The notes: a model not told the origin generated them from the sequence alone. A stretch of DNA of 64,000 bases from Amycolatopsis sp. CA-126428 (GCF_002904335.1 NZ_PPHF01000030.1:1-64000), one strand, 5' to 3'. Shown: positions 26,677 to 35,674, numbered from the stretch's first letter. A program made the numbers and translations.

Positions 26677-28017
26677 TCAGCGCCAGTCTTCGACGCCGCC
26701 GGGCACCGGCGCGGCCGGGTCGTACGGCGTGCGGGTGAAGACGAACGTCGCCAGGTCCAGGTGGGTGGCGACGCCGTCGGCGTCCCGGCCCACCTCGAGC
26801 GTCTCGCCGGCGTAGTAACCGTCGAGGCCGACGTAGGTGTCCTCGCCGGTGGCGCGGAAGCGCGAGCCGCGGCCGGCGCCTTCGACCGGCGCGAGCAGCA
26901 GCAGCCCGTCGCCTTGGACGCGCAGGTGGTACGGCGTCGGGCCCCAGTGCCAGAGCCCGGTCAGCGCGAGCAGCGCGGGGTCGGCCGGCGACGGCAGCCA
27001 CTCGGCGGGCAGCCGCGGCTCCAGCTCGTCGGTCATGGTGATGAGGTCCAGGCAGAGCTGCGTGATGCCGACGCCGGCCGTCGAGTTGACGAGCACGAGC
27101 GCGCCGGTCTGCGCGGCCGGGTCGACCAGCGTCACGGCGAGGAACCCGGGCATCGAGCCGGTGTGGCCGGCGAACCGGCGGCCCTGGTGCCGCACGAGCA
27201 TCAGGCCGAGCCCGAACCCGGTCGTCCAGACGTCGGTGTCGTCGACGGTCACCATGGTCCGCATCTCGGCGACCGTCTCCGGCGCGAGCACGCCGCCGGT
27301 TTCGCCGCCGAGGAACGCCGTCCAGCGGCCGAGGTCCTTCGCCGTCGACCACAGCTGCCCGGCGGGGGCCATCGCGCCGGCGTCCGGGCTCGGTTCCGGC
27401 AGCAGGACGTCGGCGAAGGGGTGCACGGCGAAGCCGTCGGCGTGCGCGCCGACCGGGTGCGGGGTGGTGCGGGTCATCCCGAGCGGGCCGAGGACCTCTT
27501 CGTCGAGCACGGAGAGCCAGCCCTTGCCGCGGTGGCGGGCGAGGAGCTCGCCGAGGACGCCGTAGCCGACGTTCGAGTAGTGGAACCGCGCGCCCGGCCG
27601 GTGCTTGGTCGCGCCCTCGGCGAGGCTGCCGACCAGCGCGTCCCAGTCGGCGCCCGGGGTCCGCTCCCACCAGGAGCCGGGCGATTCGGACGTCAGGCCG
27701 GAGGTGTGGGACAGCAGCTGGGCGACGGTCGCGGCCCCGAACGGCGTGCCCGGGACGTGCTTTTCGAGCGGGTCGTTGAGGTCGAGGAGGCCTTCGTCGC
27801 GCAGCCGCATGACGGCGGTGGCCACGAGGGTCTTGGTGATCGAGCCCAGCCGGTACTGGGTGTCGGTACCGGGTGTCTCACCGCCGACGCGCCCCCGGCC
27901 ACCGGACCAGACGATCTCCCCGTCCCGCACGACGGCGGCGACCAGCGACGGAGCCCGGCAGCCGGCCTGCTCGTGGGCGATCCGGCGGAGCAGGGCGAGT
28001 TCGGTCGAGGCAAGCAT
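26677..28017 (-). CDS. Serine hydrolase, beta-lactamase (class C/esterase) family
   Basis: 446-residue protein of the beta-lactamase/transpeptidase-like fold. The S59-x-x-K62 motif (LGSITKTL), Y-S-N motif (FHYSNVGYG) and the HTG box (GHTGSMPG) are all present, so the active site is complete. A C-terminal lipocalin-like domain of about 110 residues follows. There is no signal peptide, so a cytosolic esterase, amidase or peptidase is more likely than antibiotic resistance. ATG at 28017 is fixed by homology; the Shine-Dalgarno site is weak. A nested palindrome lies 56 bases upstream of the start. Confidence 0.85.
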   Translation of the reverse strand: MLASTELALLRRIAHEQAGCRAPSLVAAVVRDGEIVWSGGRGRVGGETPGTDTQYRLGSITKTLVATAVMRLRDEGLLDLNDPLEKHVPGTPFGAATVAQLLSHTSGLTSESPGSWWERTPGADWDALVGSLAEGATKHRPGARFHYSNVGYGVLGELLARHRGKGWLSVLDEEVLGPLGMTRTTPHPVGAHADGFAVHPFADVLLPEPSPDAGAMAPAGQLWSTAKDLGRWTAFLGGETGGVLAPETVAEMRTMVTVDDTDVWTTGFGLGLMLVRHQGRRFAGHTGSMPGFLAVTLVDPAAQTGALVLVNSTAGVGITQLCLDLITMTDELEPRLPAEWLPSPADPALLALTGLWHWGPTPYHLRVQGDGLLLLAPVEGAGRGSRFRATGEDTYVGLDGYYAGETLEVGRDADGVATHLDLATFVFTRTPYDPAAPVPGGVEDWR

Positions 28018-28072
28018 GGAGGCATTCTGCCGCGCTCCCCCTCCCGAAGCAGGCCCCGGCCCGTGCAGGAGA

Positions 28073-28196
28073 GGTCGACACGCGTGATTGAAGGGCCGAC
28101 ACGCGTGATTGGGGGGTCGACACGGCGGGTGTCCTGGCTGGGGCCGTGTCGGCTTGCCAATCACGCGTGTCGGCTGCCTGATCACGCGTGTCGACC
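28073..28196. repeat. Nested triple inverted repeat (ACACGCGTGATTG element)
   Basis: Three concentric dyads. Outer arms 28073-28088 / 28181-28196 pair perfectly over 16 bases (GGTCGACACGCGTGAT). Middle arms 28095-28112 / 28157-28174 pair perfectly over 18 bases and share the core CGACACGCGTGATTG. Inner arms 28118-28126 / 28143-28151 pair over 9 bases (CGACACGGC). The block lies between the LuxR-type regulator stop and the serine hydrolase start, both on the minus strand. It could terminate the upstream operon or be a mobile intergenic repeat. Confidence 0.85.
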
Positions 28197-28217
28197 GTTC
28201 CAGCACGGCGGCCGGGG

Positions 28218-28838
28218 TCAGCCGAGGAGGTTTCGGGCCATTGCGGTGGTGACCGCGGCTGTGCGGTCCGAGACGCCGAGCTTGCCGAAGACGCGGAGCA
28301 GGTGGGTCTTCACCGTGGCCTCGCTGATGTGCAGGGCGCGGCCGATGTCGGCGTTCGTGCCGCCCTTCGCGACCAGCCGGAGGACCTCCACCTCGCGGGC
28401 CGACAGCGGCTGCGGTTCCGGGTTGCGGACGCGGTTGACCAGCTTGCCCGCCACCGACGGCGCCAGCACCGTCTCCCCGCGCGCCGCCGCGCGGATCGCG
28501 TTCGCCAGCTCCGCGCGGGACGCGTCCTTCAGCAGGTAGCCCGACGCGCCGGCCTCCACCGCGCGCAGGATGTCGGCGTCCGTCTCGTACGTCGTGAGCA
28601 CGACGATCCGCCGGCCGGGCTGCTCGCGCAGGATCCGCTTGGTCGCGCCGACGCCGTCGAGGCCGGGCATCCGCAGGTCCATCAGCACGACGTCGGGGAC
28701 GGCGACCCGGTCGAGCGCGACGGCTTCGTCGCCCGAACCCGCTTCTCCGACGACCGTGAGGTCCGGCTCCGCCTCGAGCATGCCGCGGAGGCCTTCGCGG
28801 ACGACGGGGTGGTCGTCGACGAGCATGACGCGGATCAA
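28218..28838 (-). CDS. LuxR/NarL-type response regulator
   Basis: 206-residue regulator. Receiver domain with D54 (VVLMDLRMPG) and acidic D8/D9, then the NarL-type helix-turn-helix LSAREVEVLRLVAKGGTNADIGRALHISEATVKTHLLRVFGKLGV. The TTG at 28836-28838 is the only start that keeps the N-terminal strand and overlaps the kinase stop (TTGA). Last gene of an ABC ATPase-permease-kinase-regulator operon. Confidence 0.92.
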   Translation of the reverse strand: MIRVMLVDDHPVVREGLRGMLEAEPDLTVVGEAGSGDEAVALDRVAVPDVVLMDLRMPGLDGVGATKRILREQPGRRIVVLTTYETDADILRAVEAGASGYLLKDASRAELANAIRAAARGETVLAPSVAGKLVNRVRNPEPQPLSAREVEVLRLVAKGGTNADIGRALHISEATVKTHLLRVFGKLGVSDRTAAVTTAMARNLLG

Positions 28839-29995
28839 GCCGGCACCTCCAGGGTGAGTTCGGTGCCGCTGGGGCCACTCCGGACACTCAGTCTGCCACC
28901 GACCTGCTCGGCCCGGGACCGCATCCCGCGCAACCCGAAACCCGGGGCGTGGTCCGGGTCGAAGCCGGCGCCGTCGTCGCGCACCGACAGCCGCACCGAA
29001 CCGTCCACAGCGGACAGCCGCACCGACACCGCCGACGCGGCCGCGTGCCGGCGCACATTGTTCAGCGCTTCTTGAGCGCCCCGCAGCAGGACCACCTCGC
29101 CCGCCATGCCGAGTGCGGGCAGCGGACCGTCCACTTCGTACCGGACCACGACGTCGGACGAATCGGCCAGGCGGTCGGCCTGGCGCCGGACGGCGTCCAC
29201 CAGCGAGCCGGCCGCGAGGTCCGCCGGGGCCAGCGCGGCGACCATCGCCCGGGCCTCGGTCAGGTTGTCGCGCGCAGTACGGGCGGCCAGCTCCGCGTGC
29301 CGCCGGGCCGCGGCCGGGTCGGTGTCCAATTCGGACTCGATGGCCTGGGCCAGGGTGACGATGCTGGTGAACCCCTGCGCGAGGGTGTCGTGGATCTCCC
29401 GCGCGAGCCGTTCGCGCTCGGCCGCGGTGCCCGCCTCCCGGGAGAGCCGGGCGACTTCCGCCTGGCTCTCCTCGAGCTTCGCGATCAGGTCCGCGCGGCC
29501 CTTGCTCTCGTCGATGACGTGCCCGATGAACTTGCCGCACAGCACGCCGAAGACGACCAGGATCGCCGTCATCGGCAGCATGATGTGCAGCGTCGGGCCC
29601 TTGAACCCGTCGTTGACGACGGCCGCCGCGGGGTTGAGCAGGATCGCCACCGTGGTCAGGACCGCCGCCGGCCGGAATTCGAGCGTCGAGAACAGCAGCG
29701 GGCACGCCATGAACAGGATGAAGCCGGACGTGCCCTCGGCGACCATGGCGGTCCCGACCAGCGCCAGCACCACGAAGGCGAAAACCCACCGCTGGAACGC
29801 GGGCGAGTCGTCGTCCCGGACGAGCCGGCGGCCCCACAGCAGGTAACTCAGCGCGAGCGCGGTGAGCGCCCCGGCCGCGACCGCGGTCCGCGCCGGGTCG
29901 GCGTCGTCGAGGATCACCAGCAGGGTCGTGGCCAGGTACGCCACCGCGAAGAGGATCTCCCAGAGCCAGTTGAACCGGTCCCAGGCGTCCTTCAC
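28835..29995 (-). CDS. Sensor histidine kinase, HisKA_3 (NarX/DesK type)
   Basis: 386-residue kinase with about five or six N-terminal membrane spans (residues ~10-165) and very short loops, then a coiled region, HisKA_3 with phospho-acceptor His in ERERLAREIHDTLAQGF, and an HATPase domain with N-box AQEALNNVRRHA and DDGAGFD. Lack of an extracellular domain suggests intramembrane sensing, like DesK or LiaS. GTG start overlaps the ABC permease stop, so transporter and kinase are cotranslated. Confidence 0.92.
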   Translation of the reverse strand: MKDAWDRFNWLWEILFAVAYLATTLLVILDDADPARTAVAAGALTALALSYLLWGRRLVRDDDSPAFQRWVFAFVVLALVGTAMVAEGTSGFILFMACPLLFSTLEFRPAAVLTTVAILLNPAAAVVNDGFKGPTLHIMLPMTAILVVFGVLCGKFIGHVIDESKGRADLIAKLEESQAEVARLSREAGTAAERERLAREIHDTLAQGFTSIVTLAQAIESELDTDPAAARRHAELAARTARDNLTEARAMVAALAPADLAAGSLVDAVRRQADRLADSSDVVVRYEVDGPLPALGMAGEVVLLRGAQEALNNVRRHAAASAVSVRLSAVDGSVRLSVRDDGAGFDPDHAPGFGLRGMRSRAEQVGGRLSVRSGPSGTELTLEVPA

Positions 29996-30864
29996 TTCGT
30001 GTCGGTCCACCGGAAGGTCAGCCGCGCCAGCACCGCTCCCGCCACGCACCAGATCGCCAGCACCAGCGCCACCCGCGGCAGTTCCCATGTCCCGGCCATC
30101 TCCATCCTCACGGCGCCGTCCGGCAGGAAGACCGACCGGAAACCCTGGCAGATCCACTTCAGCGGGAAGAACGACGCGATGTCCACCATAACTTTCGGCA
30201 GGTGCGTGATCGGCGAGACGAACACCCCGGAGATGAACTGCAGCACCAGGTACAGCATCTGCACGATGGCGACCGCGCCGTTGGTGGACCTCGCGAGCGA
30301 GCTGACCGCGATCCCGAGCAGGGTGCACGAGACGATGCCGAGCGCGAACACCCACAGCAGCGTCAGCCACTTCGCCGGGTCGGACGGCAGCTCCAGCCCG
30401 AACAGCAGCACGGCGACCCCGGCCATCAGCACCGTCTGGGCCAGGCTGGACACCGCGACCAGCGCCATCTTGCCGATGAAGTACGACGCCGGTGGCATCG
30501 GCGTGCCGCGCAGGCGCTTGAGGGCCCCGGTTTCCCGGTCGGCCGTGACGCCGGTCGCGATGCTGTTGAACGACGTCGACACGATGCCGGAGCCGATCAT
30601 CCCGGCGGCCAGCAGCTGGCCGGACGTGACGCCGTCGAGCGCCGTCGGACCGTCCAGGATGGACCCGAGCAGGATCATCAGCACCGCGGGCAGGGAGAAG
30701 GTGAAAACCACCTGTTCCTTGTTCCGGAAGAACTGCCGCAGCTCGGTGCCGCCGCGCGCCAGCCCGAGGGACAGCGGGCCTGGGAGGGCCACAGCCGCTT
30801 TTCGGGGGTTCCGGGTGGCGGAGCCCCCGGCCTGGGGCGAAGCCCCGGATGTCCCAGTGGTCAT
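29992..30864 (-). CDS. ABC-2 type transporter permease
   Basis: 290-residue permease with six predicted spans. Family features include the cytoplasmic N-terminus ELRQFFRNKEQVVFTFSLP and the loop GALKRLRGTPMPPASYF. Pairs with the adjacent DrrA-like ATPase; likely exports a drug or lipid. ATG start overlaps the ATPase stop (ATGA). Its cotranscription with a HisKA_3 kinase and LuxR-type regulator suggests a sensor-transporter unit. Confidence 0.92.
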   Translation of the reverse strand: MTTGTSGASPQAGGSATRNPRKAAVALPGPLSLGLARGGTELRQFFRNKEQVVFTFSLPAVLMILLGSILDGPTALDGVTSGQLLAAGMIGSGIVSTSFNSIATGVTADRETGALKRLRGTPMPPASYFIGKMALVAVSSLAQTVLMAGVAVLLFGLELPSDPAKWLTLLWVFALGIVSCTLLGIAVSSLARSTNGAVAIVQMLYLVLQFISGVFVSPITHLPKVMVDIASFFPLKWICQGFRSVFLPDGAVRMEMAGTWELPRVALVLAIWCVAGAVLARLTFRWTDTK

Positions 30865-31700
30865 GCCTTGTCTCCGATCAGGTCGAGGTAGATGTCCTCC
30901 AGGCTCGGCCTGGTCACGGTCAGCCCGGTGAGCTCCCTACCGCCGGCAGAGAGCTCGGTGACGAGCTTGGTCGGGTACGCGGTCCGTTCGACGTGCTCAC
31001 CGCGTTCGTCGACCCAGCGCACGGTGGCCTCGGCGGCCGCCCGGCCGCCCAGGTTCCGCGGCGTGTCCTGGGCGACGATCTCGCCGCGCGCGATCACCGC
31101 GACGCGGTCGGCGAGCGCTTCGGCCTCGTCGAGGTAGTGCGTGGTGAGCAGGATGGTGGTGCCCTCGGCGGCGAGGTCGCTGATCAGCGCCCAGAACTGC
31201 CGCCGCGCCTCGGGGTCGAAGCCGGTGGTCGGCTCGTCGAGGAAGAGCAGCTCGGGGCGTCCGATGATGCCGAGCGCGACGTCGACGCGGCGGCGCTGCC
31301 CGCCGGAGAGCGCCTTGATCCGCGTCCCGGCCTTCTCGGTGAGCCCGACCTTCTCGATCACCTCGTCGGGATCACGCGGGTCGGGGTAGTACTTCGCGAA
31401 GTGCCGGACGGTCTCGGCGACGTTCAGCTCGGCGGCGTCGGTCGCCGTCTGCAGGACGATGCCGAGCCGGGCGCGCCAGGCGCGCCCGGCCTTGCCGGGA
31501 TCCTCGCCGAGCACGGTGACCTCGCCGGCCGTCCGCCGCCGGTGTCCTTCGAGGATCTCGACGGTCGTGGTCTTGCCGGCGCCGTTCGGGCCGAGCAGGG
31601 AGAACACCTCGCCCTGGGCGATCTCCAGATCGAGCCCGGCCACCGCGAGGTGACCGGGGTACTGCTTGCGCAGGCCGCGCACGCTGACTGCTGTGGTCAT
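30861..31700 (-). CDS. ABC transporter ATP-binding protein, DrrA/CcmA-like
   Basis: 279-residue ATPase: Walker A GPNGAGKTTT, Q-loop IVLQTA, signature LSGGQRRRVDVALG, Walker B LLFLDEPTTGFD, H-loop LTTHYLDEAEAL, and a C-terminal extension like daunorubicin-resistance ATPases. The ATG at 31700 is used; an upstream in-frame start at 31778 would lie in the divergent promoter region. First gene of the four-gene minus-strand operon. Confidence 0.93.
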   Translation of the reverse strand: MTTAVSVRGLRKQYPGHLAVAGLDLEIAQGEVFSLLGPNGAGKTTTVEILEGHRRRTAGEVTVLGEDPGKAGRAWRARLGIVLQTATDAAELNVAETVRHFAKYYPDPRDPDEVIEKVGLTEKAGTRIKALSGGQRRRVDVALGIIGRPELLFLDEPTTGFDPEARRQFWALISDLAAEGTTILLTTHYLDEAEALADRVAVIARGEIVAQDTPRNLGGRAAAEATVRWVDERGEHVERTAYPTKLVTELSAGGRELTGLTVTRPSLEDIYLDLIGDKA

Positions 31701-31877
31701 GCTCGAAGCTTGGTCGTCCGGGCCGCCGGATCCGACCAACAGCCGACTGAATCCGGCTGTCCACCGATCGGTGGACACGGGCGCTTGGTTTCCCGTGGAA
31801 CCACGAAAACGCTGTCATACCGGCAAAAATCCGAACATCCGCGCGCGCGGAACCGCCGCGCGGGTGAACCCACTATT

Positions 31878-31894
31878 GACAACTTGTCTAACAT
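31878..31894 (+). promoter_or_regulatory. Promoter/operator of the EphD-like gene
   Basis: GACAA-C-TTGTC at 31878-31888 is a perfect dyad, and the overlapping TAACAT at 31889-31894 is placed as a -10 box seven bases before the ATG, which has no Shine-Dalgarno site (leaderless start). The dyad is a plausible target of the TetR protein encoded just downstream of the hydrolase gene. Confidence 0.45.
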
Positions 31895-31900
31895 GACAGA

Positions 31901-33610
31901 ATGTCTCACAAGTGGGTGACCGCCAGCGACGGTGTCCGCCTCTCCGTGACCGTCGACGGCCGGAGTGACGGGCCGACGGTCGTGCTCGTGCACGGCTACC
32001 CGGACAACAGCTCGATGTGGAGCGGGGTGGCCGCCGGGCTGACCGGGGAACACCGCGTCGTCACCTACGACGTTCGCGGGGCCGGACAGTCGGACAAGCC
32101 GCCGGGACGCGCGTCCTACCGGCTGGACCAGCTGGCCGACGACCTGCGTGCCGTCGTCGACGAGGTGCAGCCCACCGGCAAGGTGCACCTGGTCGCCCAC
32201 GACTGGGGCTCGATCCAGACCTGGCACGCCGTCACCGGGGAGGGCCTGCGCGGGCGGATCGCCTCCTACACGTCCCTCTCCGGGCCGAGCCTCGACCACG
32301 CCGGCGCGTGGTTCCGCGCCCAGCTGCGCCGCCCGACGCCGAAGCGGCTCAAGAACGCGCTGAACCAGTTCCTGCACTCGTGGTACATCCTGGCCTTCCA
32401 GGTGCCGTTCGTCCCGGACCTGCTGTGGCGCACCGGCTTGCTGGGCAAGCAGATCCAGCGCATGGAGCCGGACGCGGCACCGCCGGAGAAGTCCGACGGC
32501 CTGCACGGTCTCCAGCTCTACCGCGCCAACATGTTCACCCGGCTGTCCCGGCCCGCACCCCGGCCCGCCGACATCCCGGTGCAGGTGCTGGCGCCGACCG
32601 GTGACGCCTACGTGACGACGCCGCTGCAGACCGAGGTCGCCCGCTGGGTGCCCGACCTGCGGATCCGCCGGATCGTCGGGACGCACTGGGTGACCAGGGC
32701 GCGGCCGGACGTGGTGGCCGCGGCGGCCGCCGAGCTGATCGACTACGCCGAAACCGGCACCGAAAGCCGCGGGCTGCGCCGGGCCCGCGCCGGCGCCGGG
32801 CCCTTCGCGCACAAGCTCGTCGTCGTCACCGGGGCGGGCAGCGGGATCGGCCGCGCCACCGCGCTGGCCTTCGCCGGCCAGGGCGCCGACGTCGTCATCA
32901 CCGACATTGACGCGGCCAGTGCCGGGGAAACCCTGAAGCTGCTGGGAGAGCACGGCCTCGCCGAGTACACAGTGGACTCCGCGGACGGCGACGCCGTGCA
33001 CCGCTTCGCCGAGCGGGTCCGCGCCGAGCACGGGGTGCCCGACATCGTGGTGAACAACGCCGGGATCGGGATGTCCGGGCCCTTCCTCGACACGTCGGTC
33101 GAGGACTGGGAGCGTGTCATCGACGTCAACCTCTGGGGCGTGATCCACGGCTGCCGCGCGTTCGCGCCCATGCTCGCCGAGCGCGCCGAAGGCGGCCAGA
33201 TCGTCAACCTCGCTTCGGCGGCCGCGTACCTGCCGTCGAAGATCCTCTCCGCCTACGCGACGACGAAGTCCGCCGTGCTGACGCTGAGCGTCTGCCTGCG
33301 GGCCGAGCTGGCCGCGCACCACATCGGCGTCACGGCGGTGTGCCCGGGCATCGTCAAGACGAACATCACCGGCACGACGACGTTCGTCGGGGTGTCCGAA
33401 GAGGAACAACGCCGGCGTCAGAAGGAAAGCACGAAGCTGTACGCGCGTCGCGGGTTCGGGCCTGAAGGCGTCGCGCGGGACATCCTGCGTGCGGTGGAAA
33501 AGGACCTCGCGATCGCACCGTCCACTCCGGAGGCGAAGGCCGCGTTGGTCCTTTCGCGACTGACACCCGGCCTGCTCCGCAAAGCCGCGAAGCTGGACCT
33601 GACGCCGTGA
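31901..33610 (+). CDS. ephD: EphD-like fusion: alpha/beta hydrolase (epoxide hydrolase) + short-chain dehydrogenase
   Basis: 569-residue two-domain protein. Residues 1-285 form an epoxide-hydrolase-type alpha/beta hydrolase: oxyanion motif HGYP, nucleophile D101 in AHDWGS, acid D235 in PTGDAY and H262 in GTHWV. Residues 300-569 form a short-chain dehydrogenase: TGAGSGIG at 310-317, NNAG at 385-388, S439, Y452 and K456. The layout matches M. tuberculosis EphD (Rv2214c), which acts on epoxidised mycolic acids. If this host lacks mycolates, as Amycolatopsis does, another lipid must be the substrate. Overlaps the TetR gene (GTGA). Confidence 0.92.
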   Translation: MSHKWVTASDGVRLSVTVDGRSDGPTVVLVHGYPDNSSMWSGVAAGLTGEHRVVTYDVRGAGQSDKPPGRASYRLDQLADDLRAVVDEVQPTGKVHLVAHDWGSIQTWHAVTGEGLRGRIASYTSLSGPSLDHAGAWFRAQLRRPTPKRLKNALNQFLHSWYILAFQVPFVPDLLWRTGLLGKQIQRMEPDAAPPEKSDGLHGLQLYRANMFTRLSRPAPRPADIPVQVLAPTGDAYVTTPLQTEVARWVPDLRIRRIVGTHWVTRARPDVVAAAAAELIDYAETGTESRGLRRARAGAGPFAHKLVVVTGAGSGIGRATALAFAGQGADVVITDIDAASAGETLKLLGEHGLAEYTVDSADGDAVHRFAERVRAEHGVPDIVVNNAGIGMSGPFLDTSVEDWERVIDVNLWGVIHGCRAFAPMLAERAEGGQIVNLASAAAYLPSKILSAYATTKSAVLTLSVCLRAELAAHHIGVTAVCPGIVKTNITGTTTFVGVSEEEQRRRQKESTKLYARRGFGPEGVARDILRAVEKDLAIAPSTPEAKAALVLSRLTPGLLRKAAKLDLTP

Positions 33611-34227
33611 GCCGGCCGCGGCGGATGTCGCCGCAGGCCCGCCGCGACGACCTGATCCGCGCCGCGCTCGACCTGTTCGGCTCGCGCGCGCCCGAACTGG
33701 TCACCGTCGACGACATCGTCGCGCGCGCCGAGGTTTCGCGGCCGTTGTTCTACCGGTACTTCTCGAGCCTGCGCGACCTGCAGGTCGAGGCCCTCCGCAC
33801 GGTCACCGACGGGCTGATCGACGGCTTGGCCGGGCTCGAAGAAGGCCCGCCGGAGGTGCGGCTGCGCGCGGCCGTCCGCGGCCTGATCGACGTCGCCGAC
33901 CACTACCGCGCGGGGTACATCGCCCTGCTGCGCAGCGGTTCGGTGATCGCGACGTCCGAGACGGACGCGGCGATCGACGAAGTCCGCAACCGCGCGGTGG
34001 CCCTGATCCTGGACGCCCTCGGCGTCGAAGCTCCTTCGCCGCTGCTTTCGCTGACCCTGCGCTGCTGGACGGCCGTCGTCGAGGGCGCGCTGCTGAGCTG
34101 GCTGCAGGAACGCAGCGTCGCGCGCGAAGACCTCGACACCTGGCTGGTCGACCAGCTCACGGCCATGCTCGAAGCCACCGCGAAACACGAACCGGCCGGC
34201 GCCGCGGAGGCACCGGCCGGTTCGTGA
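33607..34227 (+). CDS. TetR family transcriptional regulator
   Basis: 206-residue regulator with helix-turn-helix VTVDDIVARAEVSRPLFYRYFSSLRDL (about residues 34-60). GTG start overlaps the EphD-like stop by four bases, so it is probably an autoregulator of that operon, acting at the dyad upstream of 31901. Its last codons and stop are part of a hairpin (34186-34226) that also ends the transcript. Confidence 0.88.
   Translation: MSRPRRMSPQARRDDLIRAALDLFGSRAPELVTVDDIVARAEVSRPLFYRYFSSLRDLQVEALRTVTDGLIDGLAGLEEGPPEVRLRAAVRGLIDVADHYRAGYIALLRSGSVIATSETDAAIDEVRNRAVALILDALGVEAPSPLLSLTLRCWTAVVEGALLSWLQERSVAREDLDTWLVDQLTAMLEATAKHEPAGAAEAPAGS
34186..34226 (+). terminator. Hairpin embedded in the 3' end of the TetR gene
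   Basis: CACGAACCGGCCGG (34186-34199) pairs perfectly with CCGGCCGGTTCGTG (34213-34226) around a 13-base loop. The TGA stop begins within the second arm. It lies eight bases before the stop of the convergent citrate synthase. Confidence 0.6.
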
Positions 34228-34234
34228 ACGAGCG

Positions 34235-35383
34235 TCAGTGCTTGGTGACGAGCTCCCAGCCCTCGACGTCCTCGGGGGTGCGCGGCGCCGGGCCGACGTA
34301 CTTGGCCGACGGCCGCACCAGACGCCCGGTCCGCTTCTGCTCCAGGATGTGCGCGGCCCAGCCGGCGGTGCGGGCCGAGCTGAACATCGCGGGCATCATG
34401 TGCGGCGGGACCTGCGCGAAGTCCAGGATGACCGCGGCCCAGAACTCGACGTTGGTCTCGATCGGGTGATCCGGACGCCGCTCGCGCAGCTCCTTCAGCG
34501 CCGCCTGCTCCAGCGCGGCGGCCGCCTCGTAGCGGGTCGCGTCCAGCTCCCGGCAGGTCCGGCGCAGCACGCGCGCCCGCGGGTCCTCGGCGCGGTAGAC
34601 GCGGTGGCCGAAGCCCATCAGGCGTTCCTTGCGGTCGAGGATGCCCTTGACCAGGCCCGCGGGGTCGCCGGTGCGCTCGACCTCTTCGATCATCGGCAGC
34701 ACGCGCGCCGGGGCACCGCCGTGCAGCGGGCCCGACATCGCGCCGATGGCGCCGGACATCGCCGCCGCCACGTCCGCGCCGGTGGACGCGATGACGCGGG
34801 CGGTGAAGGTCGAGGCGTTGAGGCCGTGCTCCGCGGCCGACACCCAGTAGGCGTCCAGGGCCTTGACGTGCGCCGGGTCCGGCTCGCCGCGCCAGCGGAT
34901 CAGGAACCGCTCGGTGATGGAGTGGGCCTCGTCGACCCGGGTCTGCGGCACCGCGGGCTGCCCGATGCCGCGCGCCGACTGGGCGACGTAGGACAGCGCC
35001 ATCACCGAGGCGCGGGCCAGCTGCTCGCGGGCCTCTTCGTCGGTGATGTCGAGCAGCGGGCGGTACCCCCAGATCGGGGCGAGCATGGCCAGTGCGGCCT
35101 GGACGTCCACCCGGACGTCACCGGTGTGCACCGGCAGCGGGAACGGCTCGGCGGGTGGCAGGCCGTGACCGAACCGGCCGTCCACGAGGAGGCCCCAGAC
35201 GTCGCCGAAGGTCACCTTGCCGGCGAGGTCTTCGATGTCGACGCCGCGGTAGCGCAGGGCACCGCCGTCCCGGTCGGGTTCGGCGATTTCGGTGTGGAAG
35301 GCGACGACGCCTTCCAGGCCCGGTCGGAAGCCGTCGTCGGGTTGGCCGGACGGCTGTGGCTTGCTGATCGTGGAGGTAGTCAC
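34235..35383 (-). CDS. citA: Citrate synthase 2 (CitA type)
   Basis: 382-residue enzyme condensing oxaloacetate with acetyl-CoA (or possibly propionyl-CoA). Active-site histidines are visible at H186 (AAEHGLNAS), H221 (SGPLHGG) and H260 (MGFGHRVYR). At the position of the usual catalytic Asp (NVDF) the sequence reads NVEF, Glu313. I recall that this substitution also occurs in CitA-type actinobacterial enzymes such as Rv0889c, so it is likely a subfamily trait rather than a defect. A second, canonical citrate synthase lies at 57496-58812. ATG start; 291-base spacer before ureA holds no gene. Confidence 0.92.
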   Translation of the reverse strand: MTTSTISKPQPSGQPDDGFRPGLEGVVAFHTEIAEPDRDGGALRYRGVDIEDLAGKVTFGDVWGLLVDGRFGHGLPPAEPFPLPVHTGDVRVDVQAALAMLAPIWGYRPLLDITDEEAREQLARASVMALSYVAQSARGIGQPAVPQTRVDEAHSITERFLIRWRGEPDPAHVKALDAYWVSAAEHGLNASTFTARVIASTGADVAAAMSGAIGAMSGPLHGGAPARVLPMIEEVERTGDPAGLVKGILDRKERLMGFGHRVYRAEDPRARVLRRTCRELDATRYEAAAALEQAALKELRERRPDHPIETNVEFWAAVILDFAQVPPHMMPAMFSSARTAGWAAHILEQKRTGRLVRPSAKYVGPAPRTPEDVEGWELVTKH

Positions 35384-35674
35384 TGTTTCGCGGAACCTTT
35401 CGGTGCGCTTTTTCCCCGGCTGGTTGGTGCTGGTCGCGCGGTTGGGAGGAAGCGCACTGAACGCGCGCCATATCGCACGGATGGATAGACCTTGCTCTCT
35501 TGACCGGCCACTGGCAATCGAAAGATGTGGTGGTTTCGGTCACGATTACGAGAACGATTCAGTCACCGAACCTCGCGGGCCGGAGAATTTCTCGCCACGG
35601 AGTGTGACGAAGCCCAGGTAAATCCTGTGTTTCCGAACCAGGCGCCGCCGCGTTTCGGGTGATAGACCTAGCGG

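Noticed and set aside
26677-28017. Antibiotic-resistance beta-lactamase
   Set aside because: No signal peptide and a C-terminal lipocalin-like domain point to a cytosolic esterase or peptidase of the same fold.
28073-28196. CRISPR array
   Set aside because: The repeated units are inverted and nested, with no equal spacers and no cas genes.
35384-35674. RNA gene in the 291-base spacer between citA and ureA
   Set aside because: No tRNA-like cloverleaf or terminator seen; only short dyads such as GAGAATTTCTC. Treated as promoter region.
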